A stretch of DNA of 50,249 bases from an uncultured Shewanella sp. (GCF_947495455.1 NZ_CANLZC010000031.1:1-50249); one strand, 5' to 3'. Positions 11,001 to 19,096 are shown, counted from the stretch's first letter. The notes: a model not told the origin generated them from the sequence alone. Numbers and translations: made by a program.

Positions 11001-14000
11001 TAACATCTGTAGCTATATTCTCGATGAATGTAAGCAGCTTGTTCCTATTGGCACACTGGGTGAGCTTTATATTGGTGGGGCCGGATTAGCTAGGGGGTAT
11101 TTAAACCGACCTGAGTTAACGGCTGAGCATTTTATCGATAACCCTTTTGCGACCGATGAGGATATAAAGAAAGGTTATACTCGCTTGTATAAAACAGGCG
11201 ATGCTGTGCGTCATTTACATGATGGTAATTTGGAATATTTAGGCCGCTTGGACAGCCAAGTGAAAATTCGCGGCTACCGTATTGAATTAGGCGAGATAGA
11301 AAGTGCGCTGTGTCAGCTTGAGGGCATTAAGCAAGCGGTTGTGATAGATCAAGAGAGCGATAGAGGGAGTGAAAACGATAAGGGTAAATATCTAGCGGCT
11401 TATTATGTTCCAGCTCACGGTACCGATAATATAAAAATAGCACTCGATGATGACACTTTAAGGGATCAGTTGTTAAAGATCCTGCCAAATTACATGGTGC
11501 CGATGAGTTTTACTCAAATTGACCGTATTCCATTGACTTTAAATGGTAAGCTAGATCGCAAAGCATTACCCGAGCCAGAGTTTATTAGCAGTGAGACTTA
11601 TGTGGCACCGCGCAATGAGCTTGAAGCTCAGCTGTGTGAGATTTGGCGGCAAGTGCTGTTTCCTGAAAAGCAAGGCCTTGAGCGAGTGGGGATCCATGAT
11701 AATTTCTTTCGTATTGGTGGTGATTCCATCAGTGCCATACGCTTGAGCGCACAGGCCAGAGCTGTGACTAATATGGATATCCCTTTGGCGTTATTATTTC
11801 GCGCCCCTACCATAGCGCAGTTATCCCCATTATTAAATCAGGCCAATAGTGTCATCATTCCTCACTTGCCAGACAGTCAGGAGTCCAGTCTCTCTTTTGC
11901 TCAGGAGCGTTTATGGTTTATTGAGCGTTTTGAGAGGGGCAGTGATCTTTACCATATGCCCTATTTTGTCAGGCTTAAAACGCATGTGGATGAGGGGATG
12001 TTACTGCGCAGCATTAATCTGATAGCCAAACGTCATACTGTGCTGTTCAGTACCTATCATGAAACGATTGAGGGAGAAGGCTATACACAGGTATTAGCGC
12101 AAATGTTGGAACAAGGCCTTGAATATGATTATCATCAATTATTTGACCCAATAGAGGTCGCAGAGAGAGAGGTTGCAGAGAGTGAGCAAAGTGAGCTTCA
12201 AGCTTTGGTGGCTCGGCACATTCACTGTCCCTTTGATTTGTCCTGTGAGCCCCCTGTAAAACTCTACCGTTATGATGTCACTTCAAGTGAAGATAAAGTC
12301 GAACGATATCTGTTGATCATGCTCCATCATATAGCGTTTGATGGCTGGTCAATAGGGGTCTTTTTTAAGGAGCTCATTGAAAGCTATGCCGCGTTGGCTG
12401 AAGGCAGGCAGCCAAATTTACCAAACTTATCGATAACCTACAGTGATTATGCCCGCTGGCAGAGAGAGTATTTACAAGGCGAGGTATTAGCGGATGAGCT
12501 TAATTATTGGCGTGAGCAGTTAGCGGAATATGAGACTTTGCAATTACCGACGGATTTTTCAAGGCCTGAGCAGTTGGATTATCGTGGTGGGCAATTAACC
12601 CAAAGACTTACGTCAGATTTATCAGGCCAGTTACGAGCGTTGGCAAAGAACAACAACACTACCCTTTTTACTGTGATGCTCAGTGGGTTTTATGTGTTGT
12701 TAAGTCAACTGAGTAATCAAAGGGATATTATCATCGGGACACCTTCAGATAACCGACATCATTCTCAGACTCATGACTTAATTGGCTTTTTTGTGAACAC
12801 CTTAGCAGTAAGGGTGCAAGTTGAGCCAGACTTGAGTGTGCAAGCGCTTATTGAGCGAGTGAGAAGTTGTGTTCAGGATGCGAAAGTTCACCAAGAATTG
12901 CCGTTTGAAAAGCTGGTGAGTGAGATAGATGTTGAGAGAGATTTGTCTCGCCATCCAGTTTTTCAAGTCATGTTTAGTGTGCAGCGCTTTGGTGCAGAGG
13001 AGATGGCGGTACAGGCCGCAAATGCTTTATTTGAGCCCGTACAGAAAGAAAACGCATCATTTACTCCTGCGAAATTTGATTTAAGTGTATTTGTTGATGA
13101 CAGTGGTGAGTCATTACCAATGACATGGGAATATGCCATAAGTTTGTTTACTGAGGCGAGCATCCAGCGGTTTAGTGGTATGTACCAGCGAGCGTTAATG
13201 GGGTTACTGGCACCTTCGCAAACCGTGGGGGATATGTGTATATTATCCAAAGAAGAAAAGCACATGCTATTGTATGGCTGGAATCAAACGCAGGCACCTT
13301 TCCCTAGAAATAAGACGCTGCAGCAGTGCTTTGAAGAGCAAGTGGCGCGTACGCCGCATAATATTGCGTTGGTTTATGGTGATGAAGAATTAACTTACCT
13401 TGAACTTAATCAAAAAGCTAATCAGCTAGCTCATTATTTGCGCGGTCAGTATCAAGAAAAGTATCACACCCCCCTTAAGCCTGACACTCTCATTGCTTTA
13501 TATTTAGACCGCTCATTTGAGATGGTCATCAGTATTCTGGCAGTGCTGAAAGCGGGGGCAGCCTATGTGCCCATAGCGCCAGAATATCCGCAAAAGCGCA
13601 CCGTGTTTATGCTTAAAGACATCAACGCGCCTTTTGTGATAACCCAGTTGCACTATCAGGCTCACTTAAGTGAATGGTTAAATAACGATGCCGCCGAGTG
13701 TGAACAGCTAGTCGTGAATGATGAAATCGTATTGTCAAAAGTAACAGATAATTTACCCCTTATAAGTCAGGCAAGCGATTTAGCTTATGTGATTTACACC
13801 TCTGGCACCACAGGTCAACCTAAAGGGGTGATGCAGCCTCATTATAATATCGTACGCTTATTTAGCATTGCTCAGGAGAATTATCATTTTAATCAGAATG
13901 ACGTTTGGTTAGCTTATCATGCTTATATTTTTGATTTTAGTGTTTGGGAGTTATGGGGGTCATTACTTTACGGAGGAAAGTTGGTTATTCCTAAAAGAGA

Positions 14001-16068
14001 GGTGACAATAGATTTCAAACAATTAGTTCAACTTTGCCAACAGAGAAAGATCACAGTGCTTAATCAAACACCGAGTGCCTTTAATGCCTTTAGTGATGAA
14101 GTTCTCTTGAGTCATGTGCAGCTACCCTTTTTACGTTATGTGATTTTTGGTGGAGATAAGCTCACCTTTAAAAAACTTACACCTTGGCTGAATATATTTG
14201 GTGTTGAAAGTCCCAGGTTAATCAATATGTACGGTATTACGGAAACGACTGTTCATGTGACTTATAAAAAGGTTATCCATGAAGATTTAAATAAAATTAA
14301 TTCCATTTATTCCTCTATTGGTCGTTCGTTGAGCGACATGAAAACTTATATATTGGGGTCTGCATTGCAATTATTGCCAATCGAAGTTGTTGGTGAGCTT
14401 TATATCGGCGGCGCGGGATTAGCTAGGGGGTATTTAAACTGCCCTGAGTTGACCGCCGAGCATTTTATTGATAATCCCTTTGCTAGTGATGAGGACAAAA
14501 AGAAGGGGGACACTCGCTTGTATAAGACAGGCGATGCCCTGCGTTACTTACCCGATGGTAATTTGGAATACTTAGGTCGCTTAGACCGTCAGGTGAAAAT
14601 TCGTGGGTTTAGAATTGAACTGGGAGAAATCGAAGCAGCCTTATGTCAGCTTGAGGGTATTAAACAAGCAGTTGTAATAGTTCAAGAAAGTGATAAAGAA
14701 AAGGGTGATGGAAAATACCTAGCAGCTTATTATGTCCCTGTTGATACAGTTGACAATATCAATGCCGGACTCAATCGTGCCAATTTGTATGCTGAATTAT
14801 CTCAATTTCTGCCTAATTACATGGTGCCGTTTAGCTACACTGAAATTGATCATATTCCCTTAACTTTAAGTGGTAAATTAAACACAAAAGCATTATTTGA
14901 AATTAAAAATGAAGTCATAACTGAGCTACCAAAGACTGAGCTGGAAAGAAAAATATCTAGAATTTTTTGTGATATATTGAATGTTGAAAATATAGGAGTT
15001 CATGATAACTTTTTTGCTTGTGGCGGTAATTCATTTTTAGTGACAAAATTAATAAATAGGTTTAAATTAGAGTTAAATAAGGATGTTACGCTTGATGAGT
15101 TTTTTTCTTGTCCCACGATAGCAGGAGTCAATGATATAGAATATTTACAGATTTCTAGTAGAAAAGCAAAAGTTATTACTTTAGGGAAAAAAGAAGAGGA
15201 GAGGTGTATCTTTTATTTTCCATTCATTGGTGGTGTATTCCCATCAACAGTTAGATACGGGGTTGTAGAGTTATCTGATAAATTTGATAAGTTAGCTTTT
15301 AATTGTGTTTTGGCACCTGCTGTTGCCCCTTACCTAGTTGATTATTCTGATTTAGATGAAATATTTAACATTGAGAAATTTGCAAGTGAAGTGAAGATTG
15401 AAAGTGTTTTGTCAACATGTGTTAATGAGATAAAAAATAATTGCTATAATGATGAGTATAATCTTGTTTCTTTTTGTAGCGGATGTATGTTGAATATAAT
15501 GGTCGCTAATAGTTTAATTAAAGAAAAAAAGAAAGTTAATAAGGTTATTTTAATAAATCCTATGAATATTTTTTATTTTTCTTATGAGAAAAGTGAGGTT
15601 TCCTCTAATCTATATGAGTATTTCTTACGTTTTTTATGTAAGCAATTTAAAATAGATTTTGATGTTTCTATAGTTGAGGATGAGTTGTTTTTTAAAATAC
15701 ATAAATTAAATGTTGATGAAATTTTTAGTTACCTTTTTTCAATTAAAAAAAATCATGATTACTATCATGGTTATCATGATGATATTTATGACTTTAAAAA
15801 GTATCTTACTTTAAAATATATCGATAGTAGAGTTATAGATTTTTTGGCTTATAATTATGTTGATACGCTTGAATATCATGGTGATGTTGTGTTACTTTTT
15901 AGTCAGGATGATTATAATAAAATAAAGGCCCATGGTATGGATGATATTTTATCGATACTTAAAGGTAAAGTAAAAATTGATATTTATGAAGGTGATATTA
16001 CTACAATTTTTAATCCAGGCAATGTTGCTTCCTTAGTTAACAAAATAGAGTTTGAAGTTTTAAGTTAG
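2089..16068 (+). CDS. Four-module non-ribosomal peptide synthetase with terminal thioesterase-like domain
   Basis: The 4659-residue enzyme is C-A-T x4 plus a thioesterase-like end. First C: HH-x3-DG at H149-G155, in an EntF-like context (YSRFHHL). A cores YTSGTT at about 627, 1717, 2807 and 3903; carrier serines at S1028, S2116, S3213 and S4315; later C motifs HHIAFDG at 1223, 2311 and 3413. There are no epimerase, methylation or MbtH domains. Ten-residue pocket codes read by hand against GrsA: A1 D-A-A-H-Y-S-Y-E-A-K, A2 D-A-Y-F-H-G-Q-V-C-K, A3 D-T-E-D-I-G-E-V-A-K, A4 D-F-W-N-I-G-M-V-H-K. A4 equals the established Thr code. A3 has two extra acids, suggesting a cationic residue. A1 and A2 are unassigned. 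A2 has TSGTTD instead of TSGTTG. The last ~300 residues resemble an alpha/beta hydrolase with Cys4463 at the nucleophile position (SFCSGC). The start has two ATGs; either could be used. Confidence 0.95.
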   Translation: MMTLLPNSNILKYYPLHLAQENIYFESIILEHHERYNIGAYQFINEPLDITVLRLALGHLIENIDSLRLQLCVDSEGVPRQQIRLAKNVSQDVEFIDFSNENEIIAHDLAMDWMNAQYKRAFDLDSGKHFQLALLRLSSKRYYLYSRFHHLFNDGIGVSIFGEYLHRTYHDLLNQNSLDWLKEIPPYRTQVEQSAIYLASKRYQRDKDYWLNFINEHAALKLNRKDKKSDEKTVSVVFPKAIGHSLRHFCQSHHMSLLSVLMATSALYFSEVLNVNEVVIATPVHGRRGKAGVNVVGMHSNVIFIALPINHHLSFFQFCLEVEKAFKKGAKHAQFPFSHLSRLKKESFHSLSDIHVIYDPHPKVENVFESHYLSGDESTTPITIRLIDFFGDAQLTLRINYLTSYYSETEIHRLAQTFITLMQGFTEDSSQLLDNVELVSKEEKHTLLYEWNQTEQPYPKDKTLQQLFEAQVEKTPQHIALVFNNQFEDKQLTYNELNKRANQLAHHIRGQYQAKYQMSLQPDTLIALYFDRSLEMVISILAVLKAGGAYVPIAPEYPKARTVFILKDTNAPFMITQSHYVNRLSRWVNEARLNTCLIQADDERLALQAINNLTLVNQATDLAYVIYTSGTTGQPKGVMIEHSVSAIRNIAMSVISGTQGNVYLFKTNYTFDASVAEIFSHLFGGAKLVITRDCFDLDEITSLVDKYDINACHLVPSQLPLLLENNVFDIENIKQLYFSGEALTQKLLGLLDVNLNRVINYYGPTEAGEATYCEVTENIKSNNHSVIGKPLAEVSAFVLSSHQVLLPIGALGELYIGGAGLARGYLNRPELTVERFITHPFATDEDIEKGDNRLYRTGDLVRYLPDGNLEYFGRLDSQVKVRGYRIELGEIESALCQLEGIKQAIVIDKVSDNGKYLAAYYVPVHGTDNREAALDDDTLRVQLLKALPDYMVPMSFTLIDAVPLTLNGKLNREALPEPKFIRADEYVAPRTELESQLCDIWQAVLFPEKQGLERIGVHDNFFHIGGDSIIAIRLNAKARHLANIDIPLAQLFAYPTIAQLARVLNEVSAIDIPSRTECDRQCLSFAQERLWFIERFERGSDAYNMPYFVKLKAEADEERLLRSINVIAKRHPILISTYHETIQGEGYTQVLAQMLEQGFEYDSHQLSAQDEAAEGRQNALDVLVSQHIHQPFNLVNEPPLRLHRYDVSTAGGGCERYLLFVLHHIAFDGWSIGVFAKELFESYAALAEGKQSNLPNLSISYSDYAHWQRDYLQGEVLAVELNYWRERLAGYETLQLPTDFPRPKQMDYRGGQLTQGLTSDLSGQLRALAQQHDTTLYTVMLSGFYVLLSQLSNQNDLIIGTPSDNRHHPQTQNLIGFFVNSLALRVQLEPELNIQGLIKRVHECVQEAKVHQELPFGKLVSELNIERELSRHSLFQVMFSVQRFGSDEAAVQAAEALFEPVDTENVLFTPAKFDLSVFIDDSGELLKITWDYATSLFSEQSIQRFSDMFQRALRGLLIPSQTVGGMCLLSKKEKHRLLHEWNQTEQPYPKDKMLQQLFEEQVERTPNNIALVFNNQFEDEQLTYNELNKRANQLAHYLRSQYQAKFQQPLQPDTLIALYLDRNLEMIISILAVLKAGGAYVPIAPEYPQMRTIFMLEDTTAAFVITQGYYRTQLGDWIADTELRTDVLEVDDVLLASQLDTNPMVINQASDLAYVIYTSGTTDLPKGVMVEHKSVVNLVHFIADTHKIIRETRALFFSNYIFDASVYEIFPCFYAGATMTIVPKEMQGDTDKLLALINNNSITKAFIPTSIVNLIAEGLAHSSLAVLHTGGEVLDPLPCLPAALVFNQYGPTEATVCASQKVISDPQCVGIGHAIANTFLVILNKQKALTAIGSQGELHIGGAGLARGYLNRPELTAECFINNPFASQEDIANGYTRLYKTGDLVRYLSDGELEYLGRLDRQVKIRGFKIELGEIESALCQLEGIKQAVVIDKESAKAMDKGKYLAAYYVPAHGTDNRETVLDNDTLRTQLLKMLPDYMVPMSFTPIDAVPLTLNGKLDRHALPEPDLIDKNAYVAPRTELEAQLCDIWQAVLFPEKQGLERIGVHDNFFHIGGDSIIAIRLNAKARYLANIDIPLAQLFAYPTIAQLAMVLNEVNAIVIPSLTECDRQCLSFAQERLWFIERFERGSDVYHMPYFVKLKADVDEGRLLQSINVIAKRHPILISTYHETVEGEGYTQVLAQMLEQGLEYDYHSLSVQGEAVEGSNNELETLVEQHIRHPFDLTNEPSIKLYRYDVSTADGGCERYLLILLHHIAFDGWSIGVFAKELIESYAALLEGRKPDLPNLSISYSDYAHWQREYLQGERLAVELNYWRERLVECETLQLPMDFPRPSQFDYRGEQLTQRLTPALSGQLRALAKQYNTTLYTVMLSGFYVLLNQLSHQSDIIVGMHSDNRHHPQTQDLIGFFVNTLPLRVEVDLSMTIHEFILKVNQCIRMAKVHQEPLFDKLMTALNIERDMSRHPLFQVVFSVQQFGSEEEVKQSINQLVEPVVKSDNVIFSPVQYDLRVIANDSEESVSIEWGYATSLFREQSIQRFSDMYQRALMALLVPSKIVGEVCLLSKEEKHMLLHEWNQTQLPAFNNKKVKDKRLQQLFEEQVERTPDNIALVFEGIELTYYELNQRANQLAHYLRGQYQEKYHIPLKPDTLIALYLDRSFEMVISMLAVLKAGGAYVPIAPEYPKARTVFMLNDTNAPFVITQVHYQTKLSEWISEAQLSTSLIQADDEGLASQALDNLTLMSQASDLAYVIYTSGTTGQPKGVMVEHQCIVNLTLHNSVYYNISDFESVLLLSQYVFDTSIEQIALALYSGSRLVLLNASSAHLLDDIPKLIEQFHITHMDASASLLQGLTLDTNNSLKRIISGGEVTPYDLAKKFESKLINEYGPTEITVASHQFKCIDLTYYEINTTPIGRNIANICSYILDECKQLVPIGTLGELYIGGAGLARGYLNRPELTAEHFIDNPFATDEDIKKGYTRLYKTGDAVRHLHDGNLEYLGRLDSQVKIRGYRIELGEIESALCQLEGIKQAVVIDQESDRGSENDKGKYLAAYYVPAHGTDNIKIALDDDTLRDQLLKILPNYMVPMSFTQIDRIPLTLNGKLDRKALPEPEFISSETYVAPRNELEAQLCEIWRQVLFPEKQGLERVGIHDNFFRIGGDSISAIRLSAQARAVTNMDIPLALLFRAPTIAQLSPLLNQANSVIIPHLPDSQESSLSFAQERLWFIERFERGSDLYHMPYFVRLKTHVDEGMLLRSINLIAKRHTVLFSTYHETIEGEGYTQVLAQMLEQGLEYDYHQLFDPIEVAEREVAESEQSELQALVARHIHCPFDLSCEPPVKLYRYDVTSSEDKVERYLLIMLHHIAFDGWSIGVFFKELIESYAALAEGRQPNLPNLSITYSDYARWQREYLQGEVLADELNYWREQLAEYETLQLPTDFSRPEQLDYRGGQLTQRLTSDLSGQLRALAKNNNTTLFTVMLSGFYVLLSQLSNQRDIIIGTPSDNRHHSQTHDLIGFFVNTLAVRVQVEPDLSVQALIERVRSCVQDAKVHQELPFEKLVSEIDVERDLSRHPVFQVMFSVQRFGAEEMAVQAANALFEPVQKENASFTPAKFDLSVFVDDSGESLPMTWEYAISLFTEASIQRFSGMYQRALMGLLAPSQTVGDMCILSKEEKHMLLYGWNQTQAPFPRNKTLQQCFEEQVARTPHNIALVYGDEELTYLELNQKANQLAHYLRGQYQEKYHTPLKPDTLIALYLDRSFEMVISILAVLKAGAAYVPIAPEYPQKRTVFMLKDINAPFVITQLHYQAHLSEWLNNDAAECEQLVVNDEIVLSKVTDNLPLISQASDLAYVIYTSGTTGQPKGVMQPHYNIVRLFSIAQENYHFNQNDVWLAYHAYIFDFSVWELWGSLLYGGKLVIPKREVTIDFKQLVQLCQQRKITVLNQTPSAFNAFSDEVLLSHVQLPFLRYVIFGGDKLTFKKLTPWLNIFGVESPRLINMYGITETTVHVTYKKVIHEDLNKINSIYSSIGRSLSDMKTYILGSALQLLPIEVVGELYIGGAGLARGYLNCPELTAEHFIDNPFASDEDKKKGDTRLYKTGDALRYLPDGNLEYLGRLDRQVKIRGFRIELGEIEAALCQLEGIKQAVVIVQESDKEKGDGKYLAAYYVPVDTVDNINAGLNRANLYAELSQFLPNYMVPFSYTEIDHIPLTLSGKLNTKALFEIKNEVITELPKTELERKISRIFCDILNVENIGVHDNFFACGGNSFLVTKLINRFKLELNKDVTLDEFFSCPTIAGVNDIEYLQISSRKAKVITLGKKEEERCIFYFPFIGGVFPSTVRYGVVELSDKFDKLAFNCVLAPAVAPYLVDYSDLDEIFNIEKFASEVKIESVLSTCVNEIKNNCYNDEYNLVSFCSGCMLNIMVANSLIKEKKKVNKVILINPMNIFYFSYEKSEVSSNLYEYFLRFLCKQFKIDFDVSIVEDELFFKIHKLNVDEIFSYLFSIKKNHDYYHGYHDDIYDFKKYLTLKYIDSRVIDFLAYNYVDTLEYHGDVVLLFSQDDYNKIKAHGMDDILSILKGKVKIDIYEGDITTIFNPGNVASLVNKIEFEVLS

Positions 16069-16076
16069 GTGATAAT

Positions 16077-17672
16077 ATGGGAATTAAAAGCCGTTATTCA
16101 AATATTTATTTTTGGTTTTCTTTAAGTGTGTTAAGTAATGTTTTAAATATTGGATTGATTATTCTTATTACTAAAGCTATAACCTTGGTTGAATATTATG
16201 GAGTGTTTTTGTTTTTATGTTTGTTTTCATTTTTTTTATTATTATATTTCACTACTAATTATTTTTCATCAGAAAAGGTAAATGAGTATTTCAGCGGTTT
16301 AGCCGCTTTATTACGTATTGAATTACAACGTTCAGTAACAAATATGAAATATGAAGAGATGTTTTCAGGTGATAGTGGTAGTGCCAAGGTATTGTTAACT
16401 AGGGATGTCGGTAATGTTGAGTCTGCCTTGAAAGATTTTCTTGAGATTGCTAATTCTATTTTTATATCATTTTCATTGATAATTTATATGTCACTCTTTT
16501 ATACAGAGCAGGTAATAGTTTTGATAATTGGTATTAGTATTATATTGCCAATAATATTTGTTATTATCAATAACTCAAAAGTGAGACATAATGAAACTAG
16601 AGAAGCATTTAAAAAAGTGAGTGAAGATATTGATGATTCTATAAATGGTTTCAGAGAGTTAAAGCAGGATGTGAAAAAAAAGAAGTTGTTTTTGGATTGC
16701 GTATCTAATTCAAATATATATCATTTACATCGTAAGCAGCAATTTTCTTGGTTGTACGAAAATAAATTATCCAACATTTTTAATGTGTCAGTCTATATAT
16801 TGATAGTGGTAGTGATGATTGATTTTGAAAAAGGACATAATAATGATTGGGTTTTTATTATGTTAATGTTTATGGTTATATCCCCTATTTCTATTGTTAT
16901 TGTTAAACTTCCTAGAATAATTGAGGCTAGAATGTCTTATTTAAATATAAAGGAGTTTATTGATAATCATGAAAGTGATGATAATATTGATAGTAATGTT
17001 GAAAGTCACATTATATTAGACAAAGGTGTTGATAAGTTAACTTTTAAAGATATATGTTATCAGTATAGTGATAACAGAGGCTTTTGTTTTGGCCCTTTAT
17101 CTATAACCTTAAATAAGGGAACCATTAACTTTATTACTGGTGGTAATGGAGAGGGGAAATCTACATTAATAAATTTGATGTCTTTGTTGTTAAAGCCAAC
17201 ATCTGGAGTAGTTGCTCTTAATGATGTTGAAATAAAATATGATGATTTTTGTTTATTACAGCAGAATGTTAGTGTTGTTTTCCAAAACCCATATATTTTT
17301 GATAGTTTTTTCTATTTAGATATGAATAGCGTTGGTAATGACTTTAACAACCTCATTGATATATTTGGGTTAAAAGGTAAAGTATATATAAAGAATGGAG
17401 AGGTACATGGCGTAAATACTTTGTCTTTCGGTGAAAGAAAACGATTATCTCTTATTTGCGCTTTATTAGAGGATAATGATGTTTATATTTTAGATGAGTG
17501 GGCTGCAGATCAAGATCCTTATTTTAGGTGTGTATTTTATACTGAAATATTACCAAGTTTAAAAAATGAAGGTAAAATTTTAATTGTTGTAAGTCATGAT
17601 GATGATTACTTCTACTTGGCAGATTATATTTATAAAATTCGACAGGGAAAAATAATCAGTGGTGATACCTAG
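16077..17672 (+). CDS. ABC exporter of the SyrD/PvdE/YojI cyclic-peptide family
   Basis: This 531-residue protein has about six hydrophobic segments in its first 290 residues and one nucleotide-binding domain in the rest, so it should work as a homodimer in the inner membrane. Walker A is GGNGEGKST, the Q-loop region reads VVFQNP, the signature is LSFGE and Walker B is VYILDEWAADQDP, followed by the H-loop VVSHDD. The LDEWAADQDP plus SHDDxYF pattern is typical of the peptide/siderophore exporters that sit beside NRPS genes. It begins 8 bp after the NRPS stop, with an AGGTGA ribosome site overlapping that stop, so the two are cotranscribed. I infer that it exports the NRPS product or a precursor of it. 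Its base composition is markedly more AT-rich than the NRPS modules. Confidence 0.92.
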   Translation: MGIKSRYSNIYFWFSLSVLSNVLNIGLIILITKAITLVEYYGVFLFLCLFSFFLLLYFTTNYFSSEKVNEYFSGLAALLRIELQRSVTNMKYEEMFSGDSGSAKVLLTRDVGNVESALKDFLEIANSIFISFSLIIYMSLFYTEQVIVLIIGISIILPIIFVIINNSKVRHNETREAFKKVSEDIDDSINGFRELKQDVKKKKLFLDCVSNSNIYHLHRKQQFSWLYENKLSNIFNVSVYILIVVVMIDFEKGHNNDWVFIMLMFMVISPISIVIVKLPRIIEARMSYLNIKEFIDNHESDDNIDSNVESHIILDKGVDKLTFKDICYQYSDNRGFCFGPLSITLNKGTINFITGGNGEGKSTLINLMSLLLKPTSGVVALNDVEIKYDDFCLLQQNVSVVFQNPYIFDSFFYLDMNSVGNDFNNLIDIFGLKGKVYIKNGEVHGVNTLSFGERKRLSLICALLEDNDVYILDEWAADQDPYFRCVFYTEILPSLKNEGKILIVVSHDDDYFYLADYIYKIRQGKIISGDT

Positions 17673-17770
17673 GTGGGGGGGCAGTGTAAGTGTCATTGGG
17701 GCTCTTTCAGTGCGAGAGCGTACTAGCCTTAAAATTGAATAATTGAGTTTCAGCTCACCACACTGCTGTA

Positions 17771-17809
17771 TTTCAGCCTAACCATCTTGGCCACTGGTCA
17801 TGGCTGAAA
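17771..17809. terminator. Inverted repeat between convergent exporter and sulfotransferase genes
   Basis: TTTCAGCC (17771-17778) and GGCTGAAA (17802-17809) form an 8-bp stem enclosing 23 bases. It lies about 100 bp after the exporter stop. There is no T run, so it is only a possible terminator. A second small inverted repeat, TGATGAT/ATCATCA at 17923-17942, lies just past the end of the minus-strand gene. Confidence 0.35.
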
Positions 17810-17953
17810 ATACAAGGAATAACACATCGACTAAATTATGGCGCTGGTTCACATGAGAACGAGGATCGTCAAGAAGTGACAAATGATGGAATAAGAACAA
17901 AATGATAAAAAGTGAGTTAATTTGATGATCTGGTTATCATCATCGCAAAAAGT

Positions 17954-19096
17954 TCACTTCTTTTTAAGAGTGTGATCCCGCCCTGTTGGAAGGTACCCAT
18001 AGCGAATGAGATCGAATTTCGTTAACAGTTCTTGCAGCATTTTATTATCATCAAGATATATATCTTGAATTTTTTTAGTCAGAAGATCATCTAATATAAA
18101 TTCAGTGCTTCTAGCAAAACCCAAATGTCTAAGAAAGAGATCGAGGTTGAGGAATACTGACCCTATTCCATATTTAAGGGCATAACCTAACGCTGCGACA
18201 TATTGCTTTCGAGCTCTAGCTATTCTGTAAGCATAGGGCACGCATGCATGCCAAGCATGGCCCATCCTTCCAAATACTGTTGTTTTTCTTTTTATAAATA
18301 TTTTTTGGGAGCCGATGCGTTTACTATTTACATTTACTGCTTTTGTATCGAGTGCTTTTACATTGATTTGATTTGGATCTAATTGGAATGTATGACATAT
18401 GTATTCTGCAATGTCATGATCAATAGATAATAACTCGTAAGGTGTTAACTTTATGGTCCAATCATCATTGACCATCAACTTGTACAATGTATAGCATTCA
18501 AAATAAAACATGCCGCCAAATAAACTTCGATTAGGTGACATTAAATAGCTATCTACATATGTGCTTAACGTTCCACCTGTCGTAGCAGTATAGGCGAAAG
18601 CAGACGCTGCAAGTTCGGCTTGGTTACGTATTGTTAATGATAATACCTTGTTGACAAAAAAACTGTTACCCAGTTTTTCTTCTAAAAGATTACCTAAAGC
18701 AAAAATGAGTAGCGTGTTTAATTCACCAAGGAAGTTATCGTAATCACTAATACATTCGTCTGATAACATGAGTATTTCGGCATTAGGTTTCTCCATGATC
18801 ATTTGCCTTAAGCCTTCAGCATATTGTGCTAATAATTTGAATGAGTTGACACTTGGATTTGGATAGCCTCCTGTTACTTCATGGCGATATGGAGCAAAAA
18901 GTTTATAGTGTAACTCTTTAATGGGAGCGGAAAACCAATTACTTTTTTCTGTTGCTGGATAAAACTTGCCCACAAAAATAACATTTTCAAGTTGTTGGCC
19001 TATTTTTTGTAGGAAAGTGGTTGCCGTTTTCCCTCTTCCTACATGAAACACTAATTTAATTTTTCTCACTTTACCTCCACTATTTGTCTTGAACAC
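17954..19096 (-). CDS. Sulfotransferase-fold protein
   Basis: The 380-residue product begins with the sulfotransferase P-loop-like PAPS-binding element (KLVFHVGRGKTATTFLQ, about residues 14-30). About 140 residues later it has the second PAPS signature, LTIRNQAELAASAF, and it ends with the usual (D)xxKMLQELL-x-YGYLP tail. The family transfers sulfate from PAPS to hydroxyl or amino groups of carbohydrates, lipids or peptides; the acceptor here is unknown. The longest reading frame starts at a GTG with no close ribosome site. A GTG nine codons further in (19067-19069) has GGAGGT three bases upstream and leaves the P-loop complete, so it may be the true start. It faces the NRPS/exporter pair convergently. 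A role in tailoring the peptide is possible but unproven. Confidence 0.8.
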   Translation of the reverse strand: MFKTNSGGKVRKIKLVFHVGRGKTATTFLQKIGQQLENVIFVGKFYPATEKSNWFSAPIKELHYKLFAPYRHEVTGGYPNPSVNSFKLLAQYAEGLRQMIMEKPNAEILMLSDECISDYDNFLGELNTLLIFALGNLLEEKLGNSFFVNKVLSLTIRNQAELAASAFAYTATTGGTLSTYVDSYLMSPNRSLFGGMFYFECYTLYKLMVNDDWTIKLTPYELLSIDHDIAEYICHTFQLDPNQINVKALDTKAVNVNSKRIGSQKIFIKRKTTVFGRMGHAWHACVPYAYRIARARKQYVAALGYALKYGIGSVFLNLDLFLRHLGFARSTEFILDDLLTKKIQDIYLDDNKMLQELLTKFDLIRYGYLPTGRDHTLKKK

